A DNA stretch of 64,000 nt from Cyanophora paradoxa (taxonomy: Eukaryota > Glaucocystophyceae > Cyanophorales > Cyanophoraceae): positions 1-64,000 of the forward strand of contig QPMI01000170.1 in the NCBI GenBank assembly GCA_004431415.1, in the 5' to 3' direction. Of the stretch, positions 10,582-24,149 are shown in pieces (position 1 is the stretch's first letter; each line of letters begins with the position of its first letter). A program made the translations under genes and the position numbers. A model generated the notes under the pieces. That model worked only from the letters and a program-made list of their open reading frames with translations. It did not search any database and was not told the origin of the DNA.

Positions 10582-13500
10582 CTACGGGGAGTCGAACTCG
10601 GGGGCGTGGGGGGCCTTGGCGGGGGAGGCGCCAGCGGGGGCGGCGATGCCGGGGGGCAGCGGGGCGACGCGGTTCGACCAGAAGTTGGCGCAGGAGGAGT
10701 GGAAGGAGTGGGCGCCCCACGCGAGCTGCCCCGCCCCCGCGTTCATGTCCGTCATGATCTCCTGCGCCCGCGCCCCAGAGGCTGCCCCGCCCTCCGCCGA
10801 GGCCCCCGCCGCCCGCGCCGCCGGGCCCGTCGCGGCGGCGCCGCCGGGGGGCGCGCGGATGGGGAGGAGGCAGAGGGCGCAGCGGGAGGGGTCGGGCATG
10901 CGGACGGTGCCCTCGTCGAGGACGGTGAGGGGCCCCTTCTTCCAGCGGATGTCGGGGATGAAGAGGTCGCGGGGGGCGAGGCGGTTGACGCGCCCCCGCA
11001 GCGCCTCCCACGTCGCCGTCGTCTCCCGCACCAGCTCGTTCAGCGCGTTCACCGCCCCCGTGTACGCCCCCGTCTGCCGGCACCGCCACCACGCCGTCCC
11101 GATCCCCCGCGCCGCCGTCGCCAGCCGCGACGCCACGCGGAAGACCTCCACGATCGCTGCCCCCGGGGCCCCTCAGGGAGGCGGCGGCAGCGCGGCCTGC
11201 GCGCGGGGGCGCCGCGCACCGCGGAAGTAGACGATGAGGGGCTGGAGGGCGAGGAGCTCCTCGAGCTGCTGCGGCGAGGCCGGCGCGATGCGGCGCGCCA
11301 CGAAGTCGTCCGCCGCCTGGATCTCCAGCAGGCAGCACTGCAGCGCCTGCCGCCACTCCCGCAGGTACTGCTCCTGCCGCTCCGGCCCCACGATCACCAG
11401 CGCCCTGCGCCGCCTCAGCCGCGCGCGGGGGCGGGGCGGTGGCGGGGGCACCGGAAGGAGCGGGTGGCGTCGGCGTGGACCTTGGCGCACTCGGGGACGT
11501 CGTCGGCGCGCACGCCCTCCGCGAAGCGCTCCACAAACTCGCTGCGGAAGCCCTCGACCTGCGCCCCGCCCCGTCAGCGGGGGCGGGGGCCGGCGGGGGG
11601 CGGGGCGGGGGCGCCTGCTCGGGGTGGATGCCGGCGGCGGCGAGGTCGGCGAGCATGGAGGCGAGGGTCGTCGGCGCCTTCTCCGCACGCTCGAACCACA
11701 CCAGCACCTCCTTCGCCGGGTAGAGGAGCGACTGCAGCTGCTTCAGCTCGTCGCTGCCGGCCTTCTGGCGCCGCATCTCGACGATCTTGATCTCGATCTC
11801 GAGGTGGTTGTAGCAGGCGAGCGCCTCGGGCATGCGCTCCTGCTCGACGAGCGAGGCGAGGACCTTGTGCATGCGCGACGTGCCCCACTCGCGCCGCTCC
11901 GACGACCCCGCCGCCTGCTCCCGCTCGTTCGCCTTCAGCAGCTGCGCCGCCAGCGACGGCTGCGGCGCCTGCACCCGCATCGCCAGCGCCCCGTCCGCCG
12001 AGCCCCGGCTCGCCGCCGCCACCCGCGGGTCCGACATCGGCGGCGCCGCCGCCCGCTGCGACGAGGAGCCGCCGAAGGAGCCGGCCCGCGGAGGCGCGGC
12101 CGGCCGAGGCGGCTCCGCCACGGGGAGGACGCGCGCGGAGACGGAGGCCGGCGGCGGGGGGCCGTGAACGGGCCGCGGCGGCTGCTCCATCAGCTGCGCG
12201 AGCGCCGCGGCGGCCGCCGTCGCGCCCCGCGGCGACAGCGGCGTCGCGTGCGCCCCCTCTTCGCTCGAAGCCGCCGCCAGCGGCGTGCTCAGAGGCGCCA
12301 GCGCGGGGGCCGGGGCGGGGACGGGGGCCGGAGCGTGCGGGTGGGCGGCGGCGGCGGCGCGGGCGGCTGCGTCGGCCTCGGCGAGGGAAACCTGCGGGGG
12401 CGGGTCGGGGGCCGGCGGGGCGGGCAGGGGCGGGGCACCTCGTCGAGGGCGTCGTCGAACTCGTCGATCTGCCCGAGGAGCACCTTCCGCGGCGGGCTCG
12501 CCCCGGCCCCGCCCTTGCCCGCCCCCAGCGCCCGCTGCGAGCTCGACTCCTGCCCCGCCGCCGCCGCGCCGGCCGCCGGGGCCGGGGCCGGGGCCGGGGC
12601 CGGGCCGGGGCCGGGGCCGCTGGCGCCATTAGGAAGTCGTCGAAGTCGGCCTGGAAGGGGGTGGCCGCCGCGGGGGCCGCCGCGGGGGCCGCCGCCGACT
12701 CGAAGGCACCCAGCAGGTCGAAGTCGTCAACTGCCGCCGGGGCGGGCGCCGGCGGCGGGGCCCGTAAGGCGGGGGCCGGGGCGGGGACGAGCGGGACGGG
12801 GGCCGGTGCCGATGCCGGGGCGGAGGGGGCGGCGGTGAAGCCGGTGAAGTCGAAGTCGTCGTCGAGCCCCTTCGCCGCGCCCGCTGCGGGATCGGCGGCC
12901 GGCCCCGCCGGCGTGGGCGGGGCGGCGGCCGACGCGGCGGGCGCTCCGAAGGCGGCGAGGAAGGCGGCGGAGAAGGCGGCGGGGGCCTCGGCAGCGGCGG
13001 GGGCGGGGATGGCGAGCGGGGCGGGCGGGGCAGGGGCTGGGGCGGGGGCGGAGCGCGGGGAGACGGTGGGGACGGCTGCGAGTGGCTCTCCCAGGTGGAA
13101 GAGGAGGAGCGGGGGGGGATGGAGGAGGCGGCAAAGGGGTTGGAGGTGGAGAGGGACGGGGCGCGGAGGATGCCCGTGGGCACCGGCTCGTCCCCCGCCA
13201 GCGCGATCGGGTCGGCGCTCGGCCTCGGGTTGCTCCCCGTCCGCACCAGGAACGGGTTGCTCCCCGCCCGCTCCAGGCCCCCCTCCCCCGCCTCCTCCTC
13301 GAACGCCGCCTGCCCCGCGTCAGCGGCGCGGCGGGAGGCGGGGAGTGGCGGGGCGCACCGCCATCGCCTCGGGGACCTCGCCGGCGTCGGGCGACGGGCT
13401 CGCGGTGCGCGGCGACGGCGAGCGGGAGCGGGAGCCGCGGCGCCCGAGCGGCGAGCGCGCCCCGCGGGCGAGAGCGGCCCCGCCGTCGCCACGATCGTCT

Positions 13501-16500
13501 TCTGCGGCGAGCGCGGCGCCGGCGGCCGCGCCACCGCCGCCCGCCGCCCTTCCGGCGACGGCGGCGCCGCGGCGCCAGCGGCCTTTTCTGGCGACGCCGC
13601 TGCCGCCCGCCCCATCGGGGCGACCGGAGGCTGCGGGCCGAGGGCGCCCCGCAGGGGAGAGGCCGGGGCGACGGGCGCGGCTCCGGCGGCCGGCTTCACC
13701 GCCGGCGCCGCCGCAAATTCCCCGAAGAAGTCCTCCTCCTCCTCGGCCGCCGCCGCCGCCGCCGGAGCCGGAGCCGGAGGCGCCGCCGCGAGTGGAGCTG
13801 CGACCACGGGGAGGGGAGCAGCCGCCGAAGCGGCCGCCGGCGCCGGGCCGACAGGCGTGCTCTGTCGGGGGCGGGTCAGCGCGGGGGAAGTCCGCCTAGA
13901 AAGGAACGCACAGCGTAGAGGGCGGCGAGCTGGTCGGCGAGATTCATCGCCGGCGAAGCGCAAGCCGGGCCCGCCGCAAATCCCGCGAGCCCCGGCACGG
14001 TCGGCGCCGCGGCGATCGGCGCCGCCGGCACCTCGGGCGGCGGGGTGGCGGGCGGGCGGCGAGGGCGGGGCTGTCGGGGAAGCGCGCGGGGCGGGAGCGG
14101 GCGCGGGGTGCGGGGCCGGGGCGTCCAGACCGAGGGCGTCGAGGTCCTCCACTGCATCAGCCGCCCCCTCGAACGAGAGCATCCCGGGGGGGCGCCCCTC
14201 TGCCCCTGCCGCCCCCGCCGGCGCCGCCTCCTGGGGGGCCGCCGCAGGCCCCGGGCTGAAGGCCAGCAGGTCGCCCCCCGGGGAGGGGGCGGCGAGGGCC
14301 TGGGGTGCCTTGGCGGGGGTGACGGGCTCGGCGGGGGCGGGGGGCGGGGAGGCGGCGGCACGGTCGGCAGCGGCGAGGAAGTCGGCGAGATCGCCGTCGA
14401 GCGGCGGCGGCGTGGGGGACGCCGCCGTCGCCGGCGCGACCTTCACGGCGCCAAGCGACCCCATCGTCGGCGGCCCGACGATCGCCGGCGCAACCGCTGC
14501 CTCGGGCCCCGGCTCGAGATCGCCGAAGGACGGCGTGAACGATTCCGCTGCAACCGCTGGCTGAGCCGCCTGAAAGCCGCCCATCAAGCCCATAGCTGCC
14601 GGCGCAGCGAACGGCGCCGCTGGCTGAGCCGCCTGGAAGCCGCCCATCGAGCCCATAGCTTCCGGCGCAGCGAACGGCGCCGCTGGGTCCGGAGCCGCCT
14701 GGAAGCCGCCCATCGAGCCCATAGCTGCCGGTGCAGCGAACGGCGCCGCTGGCTGAGCCGCCTGGAAGCCGCCCATCGAGCCCATAGCTGCCGGCGCAGC
14801 GAACGGCGCCGCTGGGGCCGGAGCCGCCTGGAAGCCGCCCATCGAGCCCATAGCTGCCGGCGCAGCGAACGGCGCCGCTGGGGCCGGAGCCGCCTGGAAG
14901 CCGCCCATCGAGCCCATAGCTGCCGGCGCAGCGAACGGCGCCGCTGGGGCCGGAGCCGCCTGGAAGCCGCCCGTCGAGCCCATAGCTGCCGGCGCAGCGA
15001 ACGGCGCCGCTGGGGCCGGAGCCGCCTGGAAGCCGCCCATCGAGCCCATAGCTGCCGGCGCAGCGAACGGCGCCGCTGGGGCCGGAGCCGCCTGGAAGCC
15101 GCCCGTCGAGCCCATAGCTGCCGGCGCAGCGAACGGCGCCGCTGGGGCCGGAGCCGCCTGGAAGCCGCCCATCGAGCCCATAGCTGCCGGTGCAGCGAAC
15201 GGCGCCGCTGGGGCCGGAGCCGCCTGGAAGCCGCCCGTCGAGCCCATAGCTGCCGGCGCAGCGAACGGCGCCGCTGGGGCCGGAGCCGCCTGGAAGCCGC
15301 CCATCGAGCCCATAGCTGCCGGCGCAGCGAACGGCGCCGCTGGGGCCGGAGCCGCCTGGAAGCCGCCCATCGAGCCCATAGCTGCCGGCGTAGCGAACGG
15401 CGCCGCTGGGGCCGGAGCCGCCTGGAAGCCGCCCGTCGAGCCCATAGCTGCCGGCGCAGCGAACGGCGCCGCTGGGGCCGGAGCCGCCTGGAAGCCGCCC
15501 ATCGAGCCCATAGCTGCCGGCGCAGCGAACGGCGCCGCTGGGGCCGGTGCTGGTTGGAAGACCCCGAGAGAGGCGAAGTCGGATTGGGGTGCTCCGAACG
15601 CGAGGGCGCCGCGGGAGGGGAGCTGGTTGGAGGCTGGGGGCGAGGGGATGGGGGGCGACGGGGAGGGGTGCTCGTCCGGGAATGCGGGGGCGGACTGAAA
15701 GCCTTCGAAGTCGCCGAAGTCGTCGTGGGAGGGGGCCAGGCCCGGCGCCGGGGCGGGTGCTGGGAATTGGGGGGAGGCCCCCTGCATCGCCTGCGGGAGC
15801 GGAAGGCCGACGGGGGCGCCCACGAGGGCCGCCGCTCCACCCGCAGCGGCGTGCGCTCCAGCGAAGAGGTCGAGGGCCGGCATCGGAGACGGGGTGGTGG
15901 CGAAAGGGCCACTCTGGAACTGCGCCGCGGGTTGCTCCGTGGGCATGACGAGCGGCGGCATATCCTCCAGCGGGATCGGGGCCGACCGGGGGGGCGGCAG
16001 CGGGGCCGCCGTGGCCAGGACCGCGGCAGGAGCGGGGGCAAGGGCGGGGGCGGGGGCATGGGCGGAGCCGGGAGCGGGGAGAGCGCCGAGCGGGGTGGAG
16101 ACCTGCTTGTGCTCGACGAGGAAGCCGGCCAGCAGCGAGTCGGCCGTCATCTGCTTCCCTCCCAGCACCGCGCTCAGCTGGAACTGCGGCCCCGCCGGCG
16201 CCGGCGCTGGCGCCGCCGGCGCCTCTTCTGCCGCTGCTGCCGGTGAGTGCGCCTCCTCACGCTGCCCCGCCGACCGGTCGTGCTCCGGAGCCGATGCCGA
16301 CTCGAAATCCCCGAAACCATCCGCGGCGGAGGGCGTAGCCGCGGCTTCCACCGCCGGGGCCATCGCCTCTGGTGCCGGAGCCGGCGCCGACACGGGTTCG
16401 GACCATTCGAACGCGTCTTTGTCAGCTGCTGCAGCTACTGAAGGGGAGGGCTGCGGAGCCGAGGCGGGCGCTTGAGGCAGCTGCATCATCTGCGGGGTGG

Positions 16501-17534
16501 AGAAGCCCAGCGGCTGGAGCACCTGCGGCGCCGGAGCGCCGGAGAACGCGGGCGGCTGCGATGCTTGAGGTTGAAGCGGCTGAGCCGTTGGCATTCCATG
16601 GGCCTGCATGGGCTGCGGGGCCGCTGTGGGGTCTCCGAATGCAGAGAGGAACCCCGGCGCAAAGGTCGAGCCCGCAGCAAGCGATGTGGCGCCCGCGGCC
16701 GACGGCGCGACGGGAACTGAACCCGATGCCAAGCCGGCCGGTACGCCGAAGCCTATGAGCAGCAGTCGTCAGAAGGAGCGAAAAAGAAATGTTTTTAAGA
16801 GAGCACAGACCATGAGGCATCATGGGGGCTGGGGCAGTTGGCAAAGGGACAGGTGGTAACATCCCAGAAGAGACAGATAATGAAGTGCCAGACGATGGCG
16901 CTGCTGCGAGCGAGCTCAGCGCAGTGCGAGAAGTTTGGCTACCGGCGCGCACGCGTCGAAATCAGGCTAGCCAGGGACGGCATCTCTGCGCGCCGAAGAT
17001 ATAGTCAGGCAAGCTACGAGAGTGTCGGGCGAGCGCACGCGTGGAGCTAGGACCGCTCTTGCCGGGCAGCGCCATCGAAAGGAGGGCGCCGAAGCTGCTT
17101 TCCGCTGCACTCTTTTGCTGCATCTGCTGCTGCATCTGCTGCATCTGCAGACAATATTTGTCAGATACTGAGCTCGGGCGTCGAAGGACACGGACCTGTG
17201 CTGCCTGCTGCATCGCCGCCTGCTGCATAGCGGCGAATTGAGCGGACGTCAAACCTTGTACCGGAAGCATTCCTTGCATCGGCATCGCGCCGGGCATCAG
17301 CGGCGTCGCGCCTGGCACGCCCGGCATTGCGCCGGGCATGGCTCCGTATGCCATGGACGCGTGAGGGGCCCGAAACTGAGCCGCAGCTTGAAGCTGTTGC
17401 CTTGCGACCAGGGCATCCCCCATCGCTTGGTTACCCGCTTGCTGCCGCTGCATCGCCGCTTGAATTTGTTGCTGAGGCGTGAGCGCTGGCGCCGACTGGC
17501 CATAAGCGAACGGCGGGGCGCCGTAAGGATTCAT
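10582..17534 (-). CDS. Gamma-synergin-like AP-1/clathrin accessory protein with long tandem repeat
   Basis: Large, mostly disordered membrane-traffic protein, cytosolic and probably Golgi/endosome associated. It starts at ATG 17534 (MNPYGAPPFAYGQSAP), with Gln/Met-rich exons to about 17080, a short exon near 16810-16920, then one long reading frame from about 16753. Adaptor-ear acidic-phenylalanine motifs recur: DGFGDFESA (about 16300), DDFGDFEGF (about 15710), EEDFFGEFAA (about 13730), DDDFDFTGF (about 12850), VDDFDLLGAF (about 12715), ADFDDFL (about 12640). Between them lies a 15-unit 22-residue repeat. The C-terminal third (12190-10582) is folded: EVFRVASRLATAARGIG, a CALCLLPI cysteine pair, and HSFHSSCANFWSNRVAPLPP. 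These match the conserved C-terminal domain I recall for gamma-synergin of plants and animals. No EH domain was found. Intron placement at 13050-13650 and 11100-11700 was read only roughly. Confidence 0.75.
14576..15559 (-). repeat. 66-bp tandem repeat array (15 units) in the synergin-like gene
   Basis: Fifteen head-to-tail units, thirteen of 66 bp and two of 63 bp, encode FQAAPAPAAPFAAPAAMGSM plus GG with very little variation. Interior units alternate between GSMGG and GSTGG. Terminal units at the low-coordinate end are diverged (AAQPAAP, APDPAAP, EAMGSM, GLMGG), followed by a degenerate sixteenth unit (FQAAQPAVAAESF). All units stay in frame, so the array is coding. Near-identity of the interior units implies recent expansion or active homogenisation. 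Confidence 0.95.
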
Positions 17535-17864
17535 TCTGCGTGTTGCGTGCGGCAGCGCCGCCGCCGCTGGAATCTGAGCCCGTACCCCAGGGCGCCCGCT
17601 TCAAAAGCTGCGCTTCTCCATCTTCGAGCTCGAGCTCGCGGTATATAGGCGGCGTTTAACGCGTGCATCCTTTGCCAGATGCATTTTCGAAGCGGCGCGC
17701 GAAGCGCTGCCGCCCGGGCACCCGCGCTCCGCCCCTCGCGGCCCAGAGGATGTCCGATTTCTACAGATTTGGGCAGAAAGAGAGGGGATGGAGAGAGTGG
17801 GAAGGGAAGGAGGAAAAAGAAGTTTGCGGGCGGGAGTGGAGGGCCCGAGAAGAGAAGCGTGATA
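17535..17864. other. Short intergenic region between two minus-strand genes
   Basis: Lies between the start of the synergin-like gene and the end of the RPT4 gene. It holds a C-rich stretch, repeated GAGCTC/CGAGCT around 17625-17640, a TATATA at 17642-17647 and a purine-rich stretch (about 17770-17830) just after the RPT4 stop that is probably its 3' UTR. No coding exon is recognised. Confidence 0.5.
17640..17649 (-). promoter_or_regulatory. Possible TATA-like element upstream of the synergin-like gene
   Basis: A TATATA core stands out in a GC-rich context about 108 bp upstream of ATG 17534 on the minus strand. Position and composition fit a core promoter, but a single hexamer is weak evidence and the transcription start is unknown. 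Confidence 0.25.
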
Positions 17865-19794
<1,930 letters not shown>

Positions 19795-20287
19795 CCTCGC
19801 GCTCGGGCAGAATCCGGTATCCCCTCGAGCTCAGCGTAACGCTGTCGAGACACGCCTGCGACGTGTGGGAGTGAATCGCGAAGCCGGAGATCTAGACCTG
19901 CTGCGCATGCCGCGCAGTGCCACTGGGCCAGGCTGTGACCTGCAGGTGCGATGCTGTGTGTTCAAAATTCCATCGGGGCGGAGGCGTGCACTGCATGCGG
20001 CATGCGCGCGCGTTCAATTGCGAAGTCCCAATCCAGAAGAATATTAATCATCCTACAATTGCTAAGTATACGCGCGATGCTGTCACAGTGTGTCGGCGCT
20101 ACGACGGCAAGGCACTAAGTATACGGACAGACACTAAGGCCAGACACTAGACTACAGCCAGCGCATGCGAAGGACTAGACAAGAAATACAGATTATGAAG
20201 GCTCAGCTCGAGGAGGTTGCGACCGGATAGGGGAAGCAACGGGCAGAATGCTGCAACAGAAATGCAAAAGCCGGATGGCAAACAGAG
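19795..20287. other. Intergenic region, RPT4 promoter side
   Basis: No exon recognised. Less GC-rich from about 20020 to 20230, with GGCACTAAGTATACGGACAG and AGACACTA-type words repeated around 20110-20150. It should contain the RPT4 promoter (minus strand, next to 19795) and the 3' UTR of the K+ channel gene (minus strand, ending at 20288). Confidence 0.5.
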
Positions 20288-23200
20288 TTAAGCAGCCTCC
20301 GACGGCGGAAGAACGTCGCCAGGGAGGGGCGGAGGGTCCATGTGAAGTGTTGGGGGTGGGGAGGTGGCACTGCGGGCGCGGGAGGGGCCCGGAAGGGAGG
20401 AGAGGGAGGCGGGGGCGAGCCCGGCGGGCCGGACAGAGTCATCATCGTCCTGAGGAGGGGCGGTCATAAGGAGCGCCTGGAGGCTGCAACGCAGGAAGCG
20501 CACTGGTGGCGAAAGGTTGAGGTCCTCCCGGACCGACGATGCGGAGAGGCGCGGCGGCCCGTGGGCGGGGGGCGCCCGGGCCGCCTCCTCGTGGCCCTCG
20601 GAGAGGCTGCGGGCCGTGACGCGCTCCGAGGTCGGGGGCACGCTGGCGGCCCCGAGGACGAGCGGGTGTAGCGCCGCCGCGTGCACCCCGCCGCCGCCGA
20701 AGCGCCCCAGGCCGCCGCGCTCCGACCCCGGGCTGACCCACGTGACCAGGGCGCTCGTCGGGGCATCGCTGGCGGCGCCCGCCGCGTCGGGGCTCTCCAG
20801 CCCGCTCCCCGCGCTCGGGTTCCGGCTCGACGCGAGGCCGATCAGCGTCACGGTGGCCCCCGCCCCCGACGCCGCGGCCACGTGCTCTGCCGCGGGGCCC
20901 GAGGCGGGCGGGGCGGGGGGCACGGGGTCGGGATCGGGGGCCGGGGGTGCGGGGACGTCGTGGTCGGGGGCGGGCCGGGGGCTGGGGGCGACGCGGCTCT
21001 TGGGGCGGGCGAGGAGCTTGATGGACTTGGCGAGGGACTTGACGGTGGCGGAGACGGGGCGCGCGGGCGCCACCTCCGCCATCGAGATCCCCGTCGAGCG
21101 CTCGAGGATGCGCACCACGCCCTCCAGCCGCTCCGCCAGCTCCCCCACCTGGCCCTCCACCCGCGCCACCGCCGCCCGCAGCGGCACCGGCATCGCCGGC
21201 AGGCTCACCACCCGCGCCGTCGCCCCCCCGTTCGCCGCCCCCAGCCGCGGCGACGCCGCCAGCGAGGCCTTGGGCGGCCCCAGGAGGGGCCGCGACGGCG
21301 GGCTCCCCGCCTGGAACTGCTGCGAGGAGCGGCGGCCGTGCGGGGACTCGCGGCCGCCGTCGGGCTCGTGGAGCTCGCCGCTGGAGGCGCGCCGCATGGT
21401 GAGGGTCGCCTCCTCGGCCGCCAGCGGCGCGATTGGAAAGTCGGAGCTCTCCAAAATACCGTTCTCTTCGAGTCGCGCTATGAGGTCCCGGACGCACGTG
21501 AAGATTGCCTGCGGGGAGGCGCGCGCGGGGCGGTCGGCGCGGCCGGGGGCGAGGGGCGCGGGGCGCGGGGGCGGACCTCGATGACGGAGACCTGGTGGTG
21601 GTAGGTGGCGTCGAGCCCGACGCTCGAGAACTGGTACGACTGCTTCAGCTGCCGCCACCGCCGCAGGTGCCCGTACATCCCGTACTCCAGCCCCCGCTGC
21701 GCCCGCCTCGAGGCGCCCCGCTTGCGCGCCAGGTGCAGCCTCCAAGCCTGTCGCCCCACGACATCAACACGAAAGCTGAAGACGCCACCGATTGATATAC
21801 GATGACGAGGGGTCTTTTCCTCACCGCCTGCATGCAGCGCACGGCGCAGAGCTTCACGCGCGTCTTGTACTCGTCCTGCGGGCCGGTCGGGGGCGGGGGG
21901 CGGGGGGCGGGGGCGGGGGGCGGGGGGCGGGGGCGGGGGGCGGGGGGTGGCTGCGGGGCGGGGCGGGCCGGGGCACCTTCTTGAGGAACTGGACGACTTT
22001 GGTCTGCTGTACATTGAGCTCGAGGGAGTTGTGGATGAGGGCGATGGAGAGGGCCGTCAGGAACGCCCCGCACACAGCGGTCAGCAGCACCACCAGCCGC
22101 CCCAGGTCCGTCCGCGGGTACACTGCCGCCCAGTGAGCGCCCCTCGAGCACTACAGGCGCGCGGGGTGTGCACTGTCTCCGTAGCCGACGGTCTGCGGGG
22201 GCGATCAAAGCCCTGGAGGGGCCATGGGGCGGCCTCGGGGGGCGGGGGCTCACGAGGGACGTCACGATGGCACACCAGATGTTGTTGCGCTGCGCGGGCG
22301 GGGCGCCTCAGCGCGCTCCCCCCCTGGGGCGGCGCGGGGCGCGGGGCGCGGGCTAACAAAGAGCATCAGATCGTTGTCCTCCTCAGTGCCAGTGTCGACG
22401 GCGTTCTGTCGCTCAAACTGATACATGCTGCGAACCAATCAGCGCAGCAGGCGCGGGGGCCGGGGCGGGCAAGTCCTCGCCAATAGCTTGTCGTTGAGAG
22501 CATTATGGCGTAGGCACACGCCATGACGATCCACGGACGATTGAAGAGTATCGTCCGCACCACAAACGAGTCGCTGTAGTGCACCCCCGTGAGCTGCACC
22601 CGCCCCGCCCCCGTCAGCCGCGAGCGCGCGGGGGCCGGCGGCGGGGGGGGCGGGCGCGGCGCACGGCGCCGATGAAGCGCCCGGAAGGGGTAAATAGCTT
22701 GGAGTGCATCACCATGAAGCGGAAGAAGTATCGCATCCGCAGGAACATGATCTGAGGCACGCTCGGCCCGGCGCGCGGCGCGGCGCAGTGCGGCGCGGCG
22801 CGGCGCGGCGGCGCACCAGCGTGACCACGTTCTCGAGGATGGGCGGCGCGCGGTCGATGTACGGGCAGTTGTGGATCAGGCACTGAGGCCCCAATCAGGC
22901 CGGGCGGCAGCGGCGAGGGAGTGCGAGGGCGGACCTGCATGAGTTCGAAGCCTAGGCGGAAGGAGAGGCCGGCCGCGAAGACGCCGGCAGTTGGGGGTAC
23001 GATGTTCTTCCGCACTGAGGGGAGAACATGAGGGGAGGGAGAATTTGAGGGGCGATGGTGCGAGAAAAGAGTGGAACCGAGGATTTTGACGCGGATGTTG
23101 TAGTACCGCACGACGGAGACGCCTGCGGGGCGTGAGGGGGCGGGGGGAGTGAGACCGCGGCCGGGGCGCCCTGCAGGAAGCGCGGACGGCGGCGCACATA

Positions 23201-24149
23201 AGAGAACAGAGAGCAAGGAAATGGTGGCTCGAAGTATGTCGGTGTGAATCGCCGGCTCCCGATTGTTAAACGAGATTTCCTTTTGCACGACCTGAGGTTG
23301 GTCGTGTCTGAAATACACGACCTGCGCCGACCGCACGAGGCCCGAACCGAACCCGAGGCCTACCATGATGATCAAGGAGAGAATCGAGAACCAAAACTGG
23401 TAGTCGCCTTGCGTCTTCAACCTCATGTTCTGGGGATCCCACTCGGTCAGCCTCATGTTAGAGAAACTCTGCAGGAGAGGCAGGATGGCCGCGGCGCGTA
23501 CCAATTGAGATTCCGAGAGCGTGTCGGTTCTTATTCCTAAACGTGCCATTTCTTCTCTAGACATCTGCAGCGGGGCTCAACGAGGACAGCGGGGAGGCGT
23601 TCGGGCGAAGTAGGCACGCACAGCAATCGGAGCATCGAAAGCTTTGGGCGGCGGAGGAATGAAATCCTCATCTTCTTCCTCTCCGATTACCCTGCACGAT
23701 TACCCTGCTGAGCTTCGCAGCTAAAGAGTCTAGAAATCCCGTAGCTAAACAGCTGAAGAAAGAAAAGATATTGAGCACCTGCTGTTGCCTTGGCTGTGTA
23801 TGCTTTGACTGCTAGCTATCCTCACTGCAGGTTTCCTATCGTGGTTTCCAGCGGGCGCTGCTTGCGGGGCAAGGCCAGGCGAGGCATTGAGCGGCCCGTT
23901 CGGAGAGTGGCCGGGCGGCCTCCCAGGTCCTCGAGCGCCATCCGTGTGGGGCAACGCTCCAAGCGAGCCTACTCTGGGGAAAGCAGGGCCCGCCTGACTA
24001 GTCCGCGGCTGCACGCGGGTCTTAGCTACGAGGACCTGCTGGCCCATGGCCAGCTGCAGGTTGAGGTGCTGCATCGCAGGGTCCTGGGCCTCGTGGGCAT
24101 TGGATGCGTCGTGCGCGGTCATGCGGAAGCCCGCCGCTAGAACCGCCAT
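20288..24149 (-). CDS. Potassium channel, small-conductance Ca2+-activated (SK)-like
   Basis: Six-helix K+ channel of the SK/IK type. The selectivity filter TVGYGD is rebuilt exactly across an intron (about 22175 to 22123) and continues MYPRTDLGRLVV with inner helix LLTAVCGAFLTALSIALIHN. Before it come S1 (FWFSILSLIIMVGLGFGSGL, near 23390-23340), a helix after RKNIVPPTAG (about 23000), a basic segment MRYFFRFMVMHSKLF (22740-22690), S5 (RPWIVMACAYAIML) and pore turret NNIWCAIVT. After the pore, ELNVQQTKVVQFLKK, EYKTRVKLCAVRCMQAVRKR and HLARKRGASRRAQRG followed by a helix (IFTCVRDLIARLEENG) occupy the place of the calmodulin-binding domain. The last 480 codons are Pro/Ala/Gly-rich with one amphipathic helix (RAAVARVEGQVGELAERLEG). 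Stop TAA at 20288. The start at 24149 (MAVLAAGFRMTAHD) is inferred: an upstream exon VIGEEEDEDFIPPPPKAF joins in phase to MSREEMARLGI, and the most 5' exon is less sure. Calcium gating is inferred, not seen. Confidence 0.8.
23301..23321. repeat. Short hairpin-shaped repeat, copy in K+ channel exon
   Basis: GTCGTGT and ACACGAC arms flank a 7-nt loop. In this gene it encodes VYFRHDQ right after the first membrane helix. A 24-of-25 match occurs in noncoding DNA at about 26684-26708 and a 17-nt exact part match to that second copy at 27883-27899. Confidence 0.6.

Noticed and set aside
14576-15559. Regular repeat array considered as CRISPR or satellite DNA
   Set aside because: Units are contiguous without spacers, always in frame, and lie in a eukaryotic coding exon.
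14045-16246. Long plus-strand open frame (733 codons) across the 66-bp array
   Set aside because: It is antisense to the synergin-like gene. The sense frame has coherent motifs on both sides, while this one is Arg/His-rich repeat translation with no domain.
12629-16732. 1,367-codon minus-strand frame taken as one exon to its stop
   Set aside because: The last 350 codons turn into Pro/Arg/Ser-rich frame-shifted sequence. The real protein returns in other frames (VDDFDLLGAF, ADFDDFL) after short introns.
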